Shown in pieces: positions 23,450-30,645 of a stretch of 36,594 nt of DNA. Source of the stretch: Bog-950 sp035299425 (GTDB lineage Bacteria > Bacteroidota > Bacteroidia > Chitinophagales > LD1); contig DATGWP010000146.1 of assembly GCA_035299425.1 (NCBI GenBank), positions 1-36,594 on the forward strand. Reading direction: 5' to 3'. The notes below the pieces were generated by a model. It saw only the letters and a program-made list of their open reading frames with translations. It was not told where the DNA came from and ran no database searches. Numbering within the stretch: the stretch's first letter is position 1; each line of letters starts with the position of its first letter. The position numbers and the translations under genes were made by a program.

Positions 23450-25370
23450 CGCTATCATCTTCATAGGGTGTATAATTGCTGTCGAACCAGCGCTGTTTTT
23501 CGTAGCTTCTTTCGCGGTAATACTGTATAAAAGGTATTATAGCCAATAGAAACCAGGCAAATGCCAGGTTGCCCCAGGCCGGTACATCGCGTTTCAGTTG
23601 CAATTCAAAATTCATATCAGGGCCGTAGGTTTCTCGTACCGGGGTAATTAACAGGTGGTAGCGCCCCTCGGGCACCGCATTTATTACACGGGTAGCATTA
23701 TTCGAACCCTCGCTCCAGTGCTCTCCCCCCTCGTAGCCGGAGTAATACTCTACGCCTATTTCAAGGTCGACATCATCATCGGTTTTTTCATTAATTAGGG
23801 TAATGTCGGTTTCAAACCAGCTATTGGCCACATCTGCAGTTAAGGCTACCTCCAAATTGCGCGTACCTTGCACCAAATCGAAAGATGGCGATACTATTGC
23901 TTTGGCCGGCATTTCGGCCGCAGAAACCCTGCCCGTGTAGTTGTAGACTACATTGTTTCCGCCAGTGTAATAAAAGGCAAACTGGGCCATTAATATAGCC
24001 ATACCTGCCAGCACAGCTACCGCAAGTGCCTTGGCAAAAGGCACCGAAAACGATTGAGGTTGTATTACGCCTATACCGGTTCTTTTCGGTAGTGCATCTG
24101 TTTTAAAAATACGTTGTATATCTTCCGGTTCAATGTAGTAACCGTGCAACCACTTTATTTCTTTAGCGGTATACTCCCTAACCAGTATTTGCGGCGGGGC
24201 AATATAATCCTGTAGCTTGGGCTTGCCGGTTCCATGTACATCGTAGGCAAATTCACCGCTGGCAACAATTACTTTGCCCAGGTATTTGCTATACAACCAG
24301 TACATGTTGTTTTCATATTGTACCTCACGGGTATACGTATCTATCGATACATGAAAATCAACTTCTTTAAGAAACATCCAATGGCCATTGTATTCACTTA
24401 GGTAAGCGTATCCGTATATGGGGTTAAACAGGATATACTCTGCCCAATTGTATTTATACCTGGTTTCCTTTTTTACAATAAATCCTACTACCGTATAACT
24501 TTTGTCTTCAATTTCGCCTTGTGTACCCAGTGGTATAAGCGGTTTCTCGGCAGGCTTTTCTTTCTTAATTAAATGCGAAAATGCTCCATTGTGTATCTGG
24601 TAATAAGAGCCACACTGGCCACAGGCATACTTTTTTGCCTGTGCTTGTGTATATGCCTGCAGCAGGTTGCCACAGGTACACTTATGGGTTAATGGTTTTA
24701 TACCCACATCATTGCCCGTGGCAGGCATATTTTTCAAATTGGTAAGCTCAAGGCTTTGCCAGGTTACAACAGTGCCTTGTAAGTAGTAAAGTGTTTTATC
24801 CGGTGTTTTAATAATAAAGATGGCCTGGCCATCATCGCCCCGCAAATCATAAAACGTAGCCCCTTCATTTTGGGGCGGCATGTCACCGGTTTCTCCTTCT
24901 ATGTTCCGTCCGGCAATTTTATCGGTAGTTACAAGCCTGCACGACCCTAACTCAGGCAATGCATAATATTTATCGCAATCGCCCGACCATAAAGCAGGCT
25001 CGGGTATAGCATTGTAGGCTACCTTTTTGTTATAAGCAAAAACAAATTTGCCCGCACTTTCTATTAGCCAGGCCAACTCATCGGTTTTACTTACCACTAC
25101 CGACCATAAATTGTAATAGCTGCCCGATGTTTCTATACGGTAGCGTCCTGTTACTGTAAATCCGGAGCCTTGGATTTTTCCGGTGCTGCCGGTTTTAATT
25201 GCACTTAGGTCTTCTGCAAATTTTACAACTGTAACCTTGCCATGTTTGGGGTGCTTGTAATTTACGCAGCCACAGCTATCGCATACACGCATTTGCGAGT
25301 AGTCGGACTGTATGCCCAACTGCGTATTACACTCCGCACAAAGTATATAGCTGCCTTTGCCAAAGTGCAT
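23442..25370 (-). CDS. DUF4178 zinc-ribbon membrane protein
   Basis: A 642-aa protein. Two zinc ribbons are visible: C11-x2-C14 with C30-x2-C33 (plus C35), and C231-x-C233 with C250-x2-C253. Each is followed by a DUF4178-type beta domain: GSTGKIQGSGFTVTGRYRI at about 61-79, and LGTQGEIEDKSYTVVGFIV at about 281-299 with EYILFNPIYGYAYLSEYNGH after it. Two transmembrane helices (about 446-468 and 600-617) flank a periplasmic beta-rich part of about 130 residues, and the tail is acidic. The family, related to DUF2491/YjfK, is known from clusters with DUF350 and polyamine-type enzymes. The gene starts 3 bases after the SpeD-like stop. Its likely role is a membrane scaffold, inferred from context. 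Confidence 0.88.
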   Translation of the reverse strand: MHFGKGSYILCAECNTQLGIQSDYSQMRVCDSCGCVNYKHPKHGKVTVVKFAEDLSAIKTGSTGKIQGSGFTVTGRYRIETSGSYYNLWSVVVSKTDELAWLIESAGKFVFAYNKKVAYNAIPEPALWSGDCDKYYALPELGSCRLVTTDKIAGRNIEGETGDMPPQNEGATFYDLRGDDGQAIFIIKTPDKTLYYLQGTVVTWQSLELTNLKNMPATGNDVGIKPLTHKCTCGNLLQAYTQAQAKKYACGQCGSYYQIHNGAFSHLIKKEKPAEKPLIPLGTQGEIEDKSYTVVGFIVKKETRYKYNWAEYILFNPIYGYAYLSEYNGHWMFLKEVDFHVSIDTYTREVQYENNMYWLYSKYLGKVIVASGEFAYDVHGTGKPKLQDYIAPPQILVREYTAKEIKWLHGYYIEPEDIQRIFKTDALPKRTGIGVIQPQSFSVPFAKALAVAVLAGMAILMAQFAFYYTGGNNVVYNYTGRVSAAEMPAKAIVSPSFDLVQGTRNLEVALTADVANSWFETDITLINEKTDDDVDLEIGVEYYSGYEGGEHWSEGSNNATRVINAVPEGRYHLLITPVRETYGPDMNFELQLKRDVPAWGNLAFAWFLLAIIPFIQYYRERSYEKQRWFDSNYTPYEDDSDE

Positions 25371-25373
25371 ATT

Positions 25374-25748
25374 CTATCTCTTAATTTCGTGAATGGTGTT
25401 AGATGTAGCATTGAAATATTCCAGTATGTGCCGGGTTATTTCTTTTGCATGGCCATCGTTTACGCGCTCGTAGTTGGAAAGAAACACATCAAACGTTGCC
25501 CTATTGTATTCTGGCCAGGTATGTATAGCTATGTGCGATTCGGTAAGGCAAACCATGGCCGTAAACCCCGCTTCGGGAAAAGAATGATAAACATCTCCCA
25601 GGCTGTTCAACTTGTATTTTGCTATCAGGCTATTTAGCAAGGCCGCAAAGCCACGGGTATCTTTAAGTTTTGCTCCTTCCAGCGACTCAAAATCGCATAT
25701 AACATGAAGGCCCGGCATATATTGTGGGTGAGGGAGTGTTCCGTTCAT
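25374..25748 (-). CDS. speD: SpeD-like S-adenosylmethionine decarboxylase homologue with Cys-to-Ser change
   Basis: A 124-aa protein from the ATG at 25748 (MNGTLPHPQYMPGLHVICDF), the usual size of the prokaryotic SpeD chain. The self-processing motif is present: LTESHIAIHTWPEYNRATFD, with the pyruvoyl-forming serine at S71 and His at H76. The family then normally has TCG about 20 residues after the processing serine. Here the segment reads DVFLSNYE, so position 91 is Ser in place of the catalytic Cys. Known enzymes make decarboxylated AdoMet for aminopropyl transfer. The gene heads the cluster that includes a spermidine-synthase-like gene, which supports that role, but altered chemistry or a different substrate is possible. 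A longer frame to 25817 adds residues unlike the family and is rejected. Confidence 0.87.
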   Translation of the reverse strand: MNGTLPHPQYMPGLHVICDFESLEGAKLKDTRGFAALLNSLIAKYKLNSLGDVYHSFPEAGFTAMVCLTESHIAIHTWPEYNRATFDVFLSNYERVNDGHAKEITRHILEYFNATSNTIHEIKR

Positions 25749-25891
25749 ATAAGTAAATTTATAAAGCTGTATCAAATTACATAAAGTGGGCAACAGAAAC
25801 TTACCAACGTTCGGCACTTTTCAACCCGGTGGGCTTTGTCGAATTATTCCCAATTTTGATTAATCTCATGTGCGTTATTGTCCCACAATAT

Positions 25892-25899
25892 TATTTTCG
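25892..25899 (+). promoter_or_regulatory. Candidate -7 box (TATTTTCG) before trxB
   Basis: TATTTTCG differs from TAnnTTTG at one base and lies 20 bases before the trxB ATG at 25920. TTG at 25878-25880 is close upstream. The placement fits the short leaders seen for other genes here. Confidence 0.4.
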
Positions 25900-25919
25900 C
25901 CCCGCTTAAAATTTATAAA

Positions 25920-26864
25920 ATGAGTACACAGGTAGAAAAATTCAACTGCTTAATTATTGGTTCGGGTCCTGCGGGCTACACAGCGGCTATATATGCTGCA
26001 CGCGCAGGTTTAAAACCCGTGATGTATACAGGCTTGCTGCAGGGCGGCCAATTGGTTAACACCACCGATGTAGAAAATTACCCCGGCTACCCTAAAGGGA
26101 TACTGGGCCCCGAAATGATGGAAGATTTTAAAAACCAGGCCGAGCGCTTTGGTACCGACATCCGCTTTGGTATGGCTACCAAAGTTGACTTTACCACCTC
26201 GCCTAAAAAGGTTTGGATAGATGGAGAAAAACTTGTAGAAGCCGATGCTGTTATTCTGGCTACGGGTGCCGAAGCCAAATGGCTGGGCCTGCCTAGCGAA
26301 AAACGCCTGAATGGTTCAGGTGTTAGCGCCTGTGCCGTGTGCGATGGATTTTTCTACCGTAACCAGGAGGTAGCTATTGTAGGTGCGGGAGATACAGCCT
26401 GCGAAGAGGCCATCTACTTATCTAAACTATGCACTACCGTGCACATGATAGTGCGTCGCGATGAGATGCGCGCCAGCAAAATCATGCAGGAGCGTGTGCT
26501 GAATACCAAAAACATAAAGGTATACTGGAACAGCGAAACCGATGAAGTGCTTGGCGAAAACGCTGTAGAAGCTGTACGCCTGCACAACAACAAAACAGGA
26601 GAGAAGATAGAAATACCGGTTACAGGTTTTTTTGTAGCCATTGGCCACAAACCAAACTCCGATGTGTTTGCCGAATATATTACCACCGATGGCGAGGGCT
26701 ATGTAATAACTACACCCGGCACTACTAAAACCAATGTAGAAGGGGTATTTGCCTGCGGCGATTTGCAGGACAAAAACTACCGCCAGGCTGTAACTGCCGC
26801 TGGCACCGGCTGCATGGCGGCCCTGGAAACAGAACGCTGGTTAAGCGCTAAAGGCATCCACTAA
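25920..26864 (+). CDS. trxB: Thioredoxin-disulfide reductase
   Basis: A 314-aa cytoplasmic flavoenzyme that reduces thioredoxin with NADPH. The FAD-binding GSGPAG is at 14-19, the redox-active CAVC at C138 and C141, the NADPH-binding GAGDTA at 155-160 and the final FAD segment VFACGDLQDKNYRQAVTAAG near the C-terminus. The start at 25920 (MSTQVEKF) matches the family; an ATG at 25878 would add 14 residues ahead of the conserved region and lies across the promoter. A thioredoxin gene and a peroxidase gene lie within 2.5 kb on the same strand, but terminators separate them, so they form a functional group and not one operon. Confidence 0.96.
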   Translation: MSTQVEKFNCLIIGSGPAGYTAAIYAARAGLKPVMYTGLLQGGQLVNTTDVENYPGYPKGILGPEMMEDFKNQAERFGTDIRFGMATKVDFTTSPKKVWIDGEKLVEADAVILATGAEAKWLGLPSEKRLNGSGVSACAVCDGFFYRNQEVAIVGAGDTACEEAIYLSKLCTTVHMIVRRDEMRASKIMQERVLNTKNIKVYWNSETDEVLGENAVEAVRLHNNKTGEKIEIPVTGFFVAIGHKPNSDVFAEYITTDGEGYVITTPGTTKTNVEGVFACGDLQDKNYRQAVTAAGTGCMAALETERWLSAKGIH

Positions 26865-26886
26865 AATACACCTGCATCTTCTCTAT

Positions 26887-26956
26887 CCGGATTTTAATCC
26901 GGCATAAAGCAGATTTATTCATTCCGCTTATCAATTGCCGCTGACTTTAGTCAGCG
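26887..26956. repeat. Two-hairpin structured repeat, copy B (REP-like)
   Basis: The palindrome CCGGATT-TT-AATCCGG (26887-26902) is followed by an 18-base spacer, the block ATTCCGCTTATCAATTGCCG (26921-26940) and the hairpin CGCTGAC-TTTA-GTCAGCG (26939-26956). It corresponds element for element to copy A at 15151-15218. It lies just downstream of trxB. Confidence 0.6.
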
Positions 26957-26970
26957 CTTAAAAAAGAACA

Positions 26971-27008
26971 AAAGCCGCTGGTTTAAAAACCAACGGCTTT
27001 GCTTTTTT
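26971..27008 (+). terminator. Rho-independent terminator after trxB
   Basis: AAAGCCG (26971-26977) pairs with CGGCTTT (26994-27000), and TGGTTT pairs with AAACCA inside it. GCTTTTTT follows. It lies about 110 bases after the trxB stop. Confidence 0.85.
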
Positions 27009-27082
27009 AGTGCATTAAACTTTTTGTGAAAAAAAATGTCGAACTTTTCGCAACAATTGGCGCATTTGTTGGTTAATGCTAT

Positions 27083-27090
27083 TAAATTTG
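27083..27090 (+). promoter_or_regulatory. -7 box (TAAATTTG) before the START-domain gene
   Basis: This is an exact TAnnTTTG match, ending only 6 bases before the ATG at 27097. TTTG at 27065-27068 lies 14 bases upstream. Transcription from it would give a leaderless or nearly leaderless mRNA for the 27097 start and would exclude the earlier ATG at 27076. Confidence 0.45.
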
Positions 27091-27096
27091 CAAAAC

Positions 27097-27720
27097 ATGA
27101 GGACTTTTACGCGGATACTGGTAGTTTTTTTAGCGTTTATTTCGCTCGCATCGTTTAAAAAGCAGCAGCAGGTAGATGAGTGGGTATATGAGCGCGAGAA
27201 AAAGGGCATCAAAGTTTTTACAAAGAAGGGCAAGTGGGGGAATTTACGGGATTCCAAAGCTGTAATGGTTGTGTCGGGTTCTCCCCAAACCATTTATAAT
27301 TTCCTCACGGATTTCAGCAATTACAATACGTGGTACCCGCGCTGCAGCAAATCACGCGTGTTGGCCAAGCTGAGCGAAAATGAAATGATTGTGCAGTTAT
27401 ACTTTGACGCCCCCTGGCCGGTTAAAGACCGCGATTGTATCCTGCGTATTAAAACCGTGCGCGATGCCAAAACAGGCACTATAACTATGTATCAAACTTC
27501 GGAGCCTAAATACACCCGCGAAGAGTCGGATGTAGTGCGCATTCAGCAAATACAGGCTGTGTGGAAATTAACTCCAAAAAATGGCGGCACCGAAATTATA
27601 AACGAATATGCCAGCAACCCCGGCGGCAACATTCCCGATTGGATGACCAATACCCAAAGCGTAGAGAATCCGCTGGTTACCTTCGAGAACATACAGGAAA
27701 AAACTACGGGTAAAAAATAA
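27097..27720 (+). CDS. Exported START/SRPBCC-domain protein
   Basis: A 207-aa protein with an N-terminal signal or anchor (MRTFTRILVVFLAFISLASF), then WVYEREKKGIKVFTKKGKWG and a START-like fold. Motifs include SPQTIYNFLTDFSNYNTWYP, LYFDAPWPVKDRDCILRIKT and KLTPKNGGTEIINEYASNPG. The last matches the PxG ending of lipid-binding START domains. Such proteins bind hydrophobic ligands in a deep pocket; the ligand here is unknown. An ATG at 27076 adds seven residues but overlaps the -7 box, so 27097 is preferred. It is monocistronic and ends before a 32-bp palindromic terminator. Confidence 0.82.
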   Translation: MRTFTRILVVFLAFISLASFKKQQQVDEWVYEREKKGIKVFTKKGKWGNLRDSKAVMVVSGSPQTIYNFLTDFSNYNTWYPRCSKSRVLAKLSENEMIVQLYFDAPWPVKDRDCILRIKTVRDAKTGTITMYQTSEPKYTREESDVVRIQQIQAVWKLTPKNGGTEIINEYASNPGGNIPDWMTNTQSVENPLVTFENIQEKTTGKK

Positions 27721-27740
27721 TTTGGGCTGTAGATATTTTT

Positions 27741-27772
27741 AGAAGTGCCACTTTTATAAAAGTGGCACTTCT
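27741..27772. terminator. Perfect 32-bp palindromic terminator
   Basis: AGAAGTGCCACTTTTA (27741-27756) is followed at once by its exact reverse complement (27757-27772), then ATTTTACC. It lies 20 bases after the START-gene stop. Its symmetry would allow action in both directions. Confidence 0.75.
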
Positions 27773-27821
27773 ATTTTACCCCATCAAATAAACTTTCTGT
27801 TCTTTCGTCTGTTAGTTACGC

Positions 27822-28313
27822 ATGGCAAATACAATTTACGATATAGAGGTAAAAACCCTGAACGGCAAACCCGTTAAGCTTTCTGAGTACAAAGGCAAGG
27901 TACTGTTAATAGTGAATATAGCTAGTAAATGTGGCCTTACACCACAACTGGAAGGGCTGGAGGCGCTTTACGAAAAGTATCACAAAAAGGGGCTCGAAGT
28001 TCTAGCTTTCCCATCCAATGATTTTATGCAGGAGCCTAAAGAAGGGGCTAAAATTCAGGACTTCTGTAGTATCAACTACGGGGTGCAATTCAAAATATTT
28101 GCTAAAAACCATGTGAAGGGTACCAAGGCACAACCTCTTTATAAACATTTAGCCGCCCAAACAAATGTGATGGGGTTGAAGGTTTATCCAATATGGAACT
28201 TTCATAAGTATATAGTTGACAGAAATGGCAGGTTTGTGGAGTGGTTTAACCCATGGAAAAAGCCCGAAGACGCCAAAATAGCCGAAGTGCTCGAAAAATG
28301 TCTGAATAACTAA
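27822..28313 (+). CDS. Glutathione-peroxidase-family thiol peroxidase
   Basis: A 163-aa cytoplasmic peroxidase that reduces hydroperoxides, probably with thioredoxin as donor, as is usual for Cys-type bacterial members. The peroxidatic cysteine is C37 in NIASKCGLTPQ. The Trp/Asn pair is W125-N126 in YPIWNFHKYIVD. The usual FPCNQF motif reads FPSNDF here, so the catalytic-tetrad Gln is Asp67 and the neighbouring Cys is Ser. FCSINYGVQFKIFAKNHVKG and QPLYKHLAAQT fit the family otherwise. No signal peptide. It stands alone, with trxA 110 bases downstream behind its own promoter. Confidence 0.92.
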   Translation: MANTIYDIEVKTLNGKPVKLSEYKGKVLLIVNIASKCGLTPQLEGLEALYEKYHKKGLEVLAFPSNDFMQEPKEGAKIQDFCSINYGVQFKIFAKNHVKGTKAQPLYKHLAAQTNVMGLKVYPIWNFHKYIVDRNGRFVEWFNPWKKPEDAKIAEVLEKCLNN

Positions 28314-28364
28314 ACTGTTGAAAACAATTGGGATTACTGGCTCACAAATTGACATACAGGAAAC

Positions 28365-28372
28365 TACATTTG
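28365..28372 (+). promoter_or_regulatory. -7 box (TACATTTG) before trxA
   Basis: This exact TAnnTTTG match lies 51 bases before the trxA ATG. TTG at 28349-28351 is a weak -33 candidate at a short spacing. The A-rich leader (about 28382-28423) fits Bacteroidota translation initiation without a Shine-Dalgarno sequence. Confidence 0.5.
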
Positions 28373-28423
28373 TAGTCCGATTAAAACGAATACGAATAAA
28401 TTTAAAACCAAAATCAAAAGACA

Positions 28424-28744
28424 ATGGCAACGCAACTAACAGACAGCAATTTTAAAGAAACCGTACTTGATAGCGGTAAAGTAACCTTAGTAGACTTTTG
28501 GGCAGAGTGGTGCGGACCATGCAAGGCTATAGGCCCTATGATTGAAGAGATATCGAAAGAATACGAAGGCAAGGCTATCATCGGTAAAGTAGATGTTGAC
28601 AGCAACCCTGAAACAGCTATGAAATACGGTATCCGTAATATCCCTACTATACTTTTCATTAAAAACGGACAAGTGGTAGACAAGCAGGTAGGTGCAGTGC
28701 CTAAGGCCAGCCTGGTAGCTATGTTGAACAAGCACTTATCGTAA
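28424..28744 (+). CDS. trxA: Thioredoxin
   Basis: A 106-aa cytoplasmic disulfide reductant. It has the WCGPC active site at residues 29-33 in VDFWAEWCGPCKAIGPM, the structural cis-proline region RNIPTILFIKNGQ, and ends at the expected length. It receives electrons from TrxB (25920) and could supply the peroxidase directly upstream. It has its own exact TAnnTTTG -7 box and a downstream terminator hairpin, so it is probably transcribed alone. Confidence 0.97.
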   Translation: MATQLTDSNFKETVLDSGKVTLVDFWAEWCGPCKAIGPMIEEISKEYEGKAIIGKVDVDSNPETAMKYGIRNIPTILFIKNGQVVDKQVGAVPKASLVAMLNKHLS

Positions 28745-28747
28745 TAA

Positions 28748-28778
28748 CCCTAAATCTCCGCCGCGGCGGAGACTTAAA
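28748..28778. repeat. GC-rich palindromic element (copy e)
   Basis: CCCTAAA is followed by the perfect 18-bp palindrome TCTCCGCCGCGGCGGAGA (28755-28772), then CTTAAA. The flanks match copy c read on the other strand (CCCCTAAAT...GACTTAAA) while the palindrome core differs. It starts 4 bases after the trxA stop. Confidence 0.6.
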
Positions 28779-28782
28779 ATAC

Positions 28783-28815
28783 AAAGCGTGTCGCAGAAAT
28801 GCGGGACGCTTTTTT
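28783..28815 (+). terminator. Rho-independent terminator after trxA
   Basis: AAAGCGT (28783-28789) pairs with ACGCTTT (28806-28812), CGCA pairs with TGCG inside, and the loop is GAAA. The hairpin runs into TTTTTT. Confidence 0.85.
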
Positions 28816-28864
28816 AATTTTAGGTTTTCAAATAATACGCTTAATCTGCGTTACATTATACTAA

Positions 28865-29776
28865 ATGTTAGAACAAAATCACTTTCCCGAAATAGAGAAC
28901 CTGGAGCTACTTGCCAAGCAGGTGGTAGAGGGCTTTATTATCGGCCTGCATAAATCGCCTTTCCATGGCTTTTCGGTAGAATTTGCCGAGCACCGGTTAT
29001 ACAACCCCGGCGAAAGCACCAAGCACCTGGACTGGAAGGTATTGGCCCGCACCGGTAAAATGTTTGTAAAGCGCTATGAGGAAGAAACCAACCTGCGTTG
29101 CCAGATTGTGATTGATGCCAGTTCGTCTATGTATTTTCCGCAGGATGCGGAGATGAATAAACTGAAATTCTCTATCCTTTCGGCAGCCGCTTTGGTTAAC
29201 CTGCTTAAGCGCCAGCGCGATGCAGCGGGGCTAAGCATATTTACCGATGAAGTTAAATTTAATTCGGGTGCACGCAGTAGTACCAAGCACCATCAGCTGC
29301 TATTTGCGCAACTTGAAAAACTACTGAGCGAAAAGCCACTAAACATAAAGACCAATGCCGCTAAGTGCCTGAACGAAATTGCAGAGACCGTGCACAAGCG
29401 CAGCATGATTATCATCTTCAGCGATATGTTTTCGCAAATGGGCAGCGAAAGCCAGGAAGAAATGTTCTCGGCCCTGCAGCACTTAAAATACAACAAGCAT
29501 GAGGTTATCCTTTTTCACGTAGTAGATAAAAGCAAAGAGCTTGACTTTAAATTTGAGAACAGACCTTACCAGTTTATTGACATGGAGAGTGGCGAAAAAG
29601 TAAAGCTGCATGCCAACGAGGTAAAAGATTTTTATGTAGAGCAGATGCAGAAGTTTGAAACAAACCTCAAGCTACGCTGCGCACAATTTAGAATAGACCT
29701 GGTAGAGGCAGATATTAACCAGGATTTTAAACAGATACTACTTCCTTTCTTAACCAAGCGAACTAAAATGCTTTAG
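28865..29776 (+). CDS. DUF58 / von Willebrand A-like domain protein
   Basis: A 303-aa cytoplasmic protein of the DUF58 family. The family hallmark is in the first third: SPFHGFSVEFAEHRLYNPGE and HLDWKVLARTGKMFVKRYEE. A vWA-type MIDAS site, DASSS (D84, S86, S88), sits in CQIVIDASSSMYF. The second half follows the vWA fold (MIIIFSDMFSQ, EVILFHVVDKSKELDF). DUF58 proteins often lie beside MoxR AAA ATPases and other vWA proteins in operons, but no such partner is visible here, so this copy is separated from its usual context. Function unclear; a chaperone-like or envelope-linked role is commonly suggested for the family. Confidence 0.9.
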   Translation: MLEQNHFPEIENLELLAKQVVEGFIIGLHKSPFHGFSVEFAEHRLYNPGESTKHLDWKVLARTGKMFVKRYEEETNLRCQIVIDASSSMYFPQDAEMNKLKFSILSAAALVNLLKRQRDAAGLSIFTDEVKFNSGARSSTKHHQLLFAQLEKLLSEKPLNIKTNAAKCLNEIAETVHKRSMIIIFSDMFSQMGSESQEEMFSALQHLKYNKHEVILFHVVDKSKELDFKFENRPYQFIDMESGEKVKLHANEVKDFYVEQMQKFETNLKLRCAQFRIDLVEADINQDFKQILLPFLTKRTKML

Positions 29777-29790
29777 GAAGCTGTTTATTT

Positions 29791-29829
29791 CCCCGCCTAT
29801 TTTAGGCGGGGTGACCGCACAAGGCGGTC
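29791..29829. repeat. GC-rich palindromic element (copy f), two hairpins
   Basis: CCCCGCCTA (29791-29799) pairs with TAGGCGGGG (29803-29811) around TTT. GACCGC (29813-29818) pairs with GCGGTC (29824-29829). The element starts 15 bases after the DUF58 stop, and the hydrolase gene follows 25 bases later. Confidence 0.5.
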
Positions 29830-29853
29830 GGGGCGGTAATAGATAGAAACAAA

Positions 29854-30624
29854 ATGCAACTCAACTTTAAAAAATTCGGCGAAGGATTTCCGGTAATCAT
29901 TTTACACGGGCTACTTGGCTCTTTAGATAACTGGCAAACCATTGCCAAGAAACTGGCCGAAACACCTTTTGCCGTTTATATTATCGACCAGCGCAACCAT
30001 GGCAAATCGCCGCACAGCGATGAATTTAGCTACGATTTGTTAGCGAATGATTTACTGGAATTCTTTCAGCAGCAACAGATAACGAAGGCGCACTTAATAG
30101 GTCACAGTATGGGCGGTAAAACGGTGATGAAGTTTGCGCTGGAGCACCCCGAAATGGTTGATAAGCTTGTGGTAGTAGATGTAGCCCCCGTAGCTTACGA
30201 TGACCGCCACAGCAACGTATTCGCGGCCTTATTCGCAGCTGATATTGCAAATGCCAAAACCCGCGAAGAAGTCGAAGAAGTGCTGCGCCACAAACTGGAT
30301 AACGATGAAACCACCGTGCAGTTTTTAATGAAAGGGCTACATCGTGGTGAGGACAATGCTTTTGAATGGAAATTCAATTTAGAGGCATTGCACAAAGCAT
30401 ATACGGAGATATCAAGTGGCGTTACACATCTAACACCTTTCAATGGCCAAACCCTTTTTATAAAAGGCCAGCGCTCTTCGTACATCACGGGCGACAACTA
30501 CTCTACTATTGAGCACCTGTTTCCCAATAACGAGTTAGCCGAAATAAAAGGCGCAGGCCATTGGGTGCATGCCGAAAAGCCACAGGAGTTTTTGAGTGAG
30601 TTAAACAGGTTTTTGGGTAAGTAA
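29854..30624 (+). CDS. Alpha/beta hydrolase, YbfF-like esterase
   Basis: A 256-aa cytoplasmic serine hydrolase. The oxyanion segment is VIILHGLLGSLDNW, followed by IIDQRNHGKSPHS, the nucleophile elbow LIGHSMGGKT with S85, and the catalytic His in GAGHWVHAEKP (H236). VVVDVAPVAYDDR, with D109 as a candidate acid, follows the elbow as in YbfF-type esterases. No signal peptide. Natural substrates of this group (short acyl esters, possibly acyl-CoA) are not settled. It lies on the same strand between the DUF58 gene and the aldolase gene with modest gaps. Confidence 0.88.
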   Translation: MQLNFKKFGEGFPVIILHGLLGSLDNWQTIAKKLAETPFAVYIIDQRNHGKSPHSDEFSYDLLANDLLEFFQQQQITKAHLIGHSMGGKTVMKFALEHPEMVDKLVVVDVAPVAYDDRHSNVFAALFAADIANAKTREEVEEVLRHKLDNDETTVQFLMKGLHRGEDNAFEWKFNLEALHKAYTEISSGVTHLTPFNGQTLFIKGQRSSYITGDNYSTIEHLFPNNELAEIKGAGHWVHAEKPQEFLSELNRFLGK

Positions 30625-30645
30625 CCCATATTTCCCTCCTTTTTT

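Noticed and set aside
25749..25817. Longer N-terminus for the SpeD-like gene
   Set aside because: The extra 23 residues do not resemble SpeD proteins, and the 124-aa form has the normal family length.
25920..28744. trxB, peroxidase and trxA as one redox operon
   Set aside because: Hairpin terminators follow trxB and the START gene, and separate -7 boxes precede individual genes, so they are neighbours in function but not one transcript.
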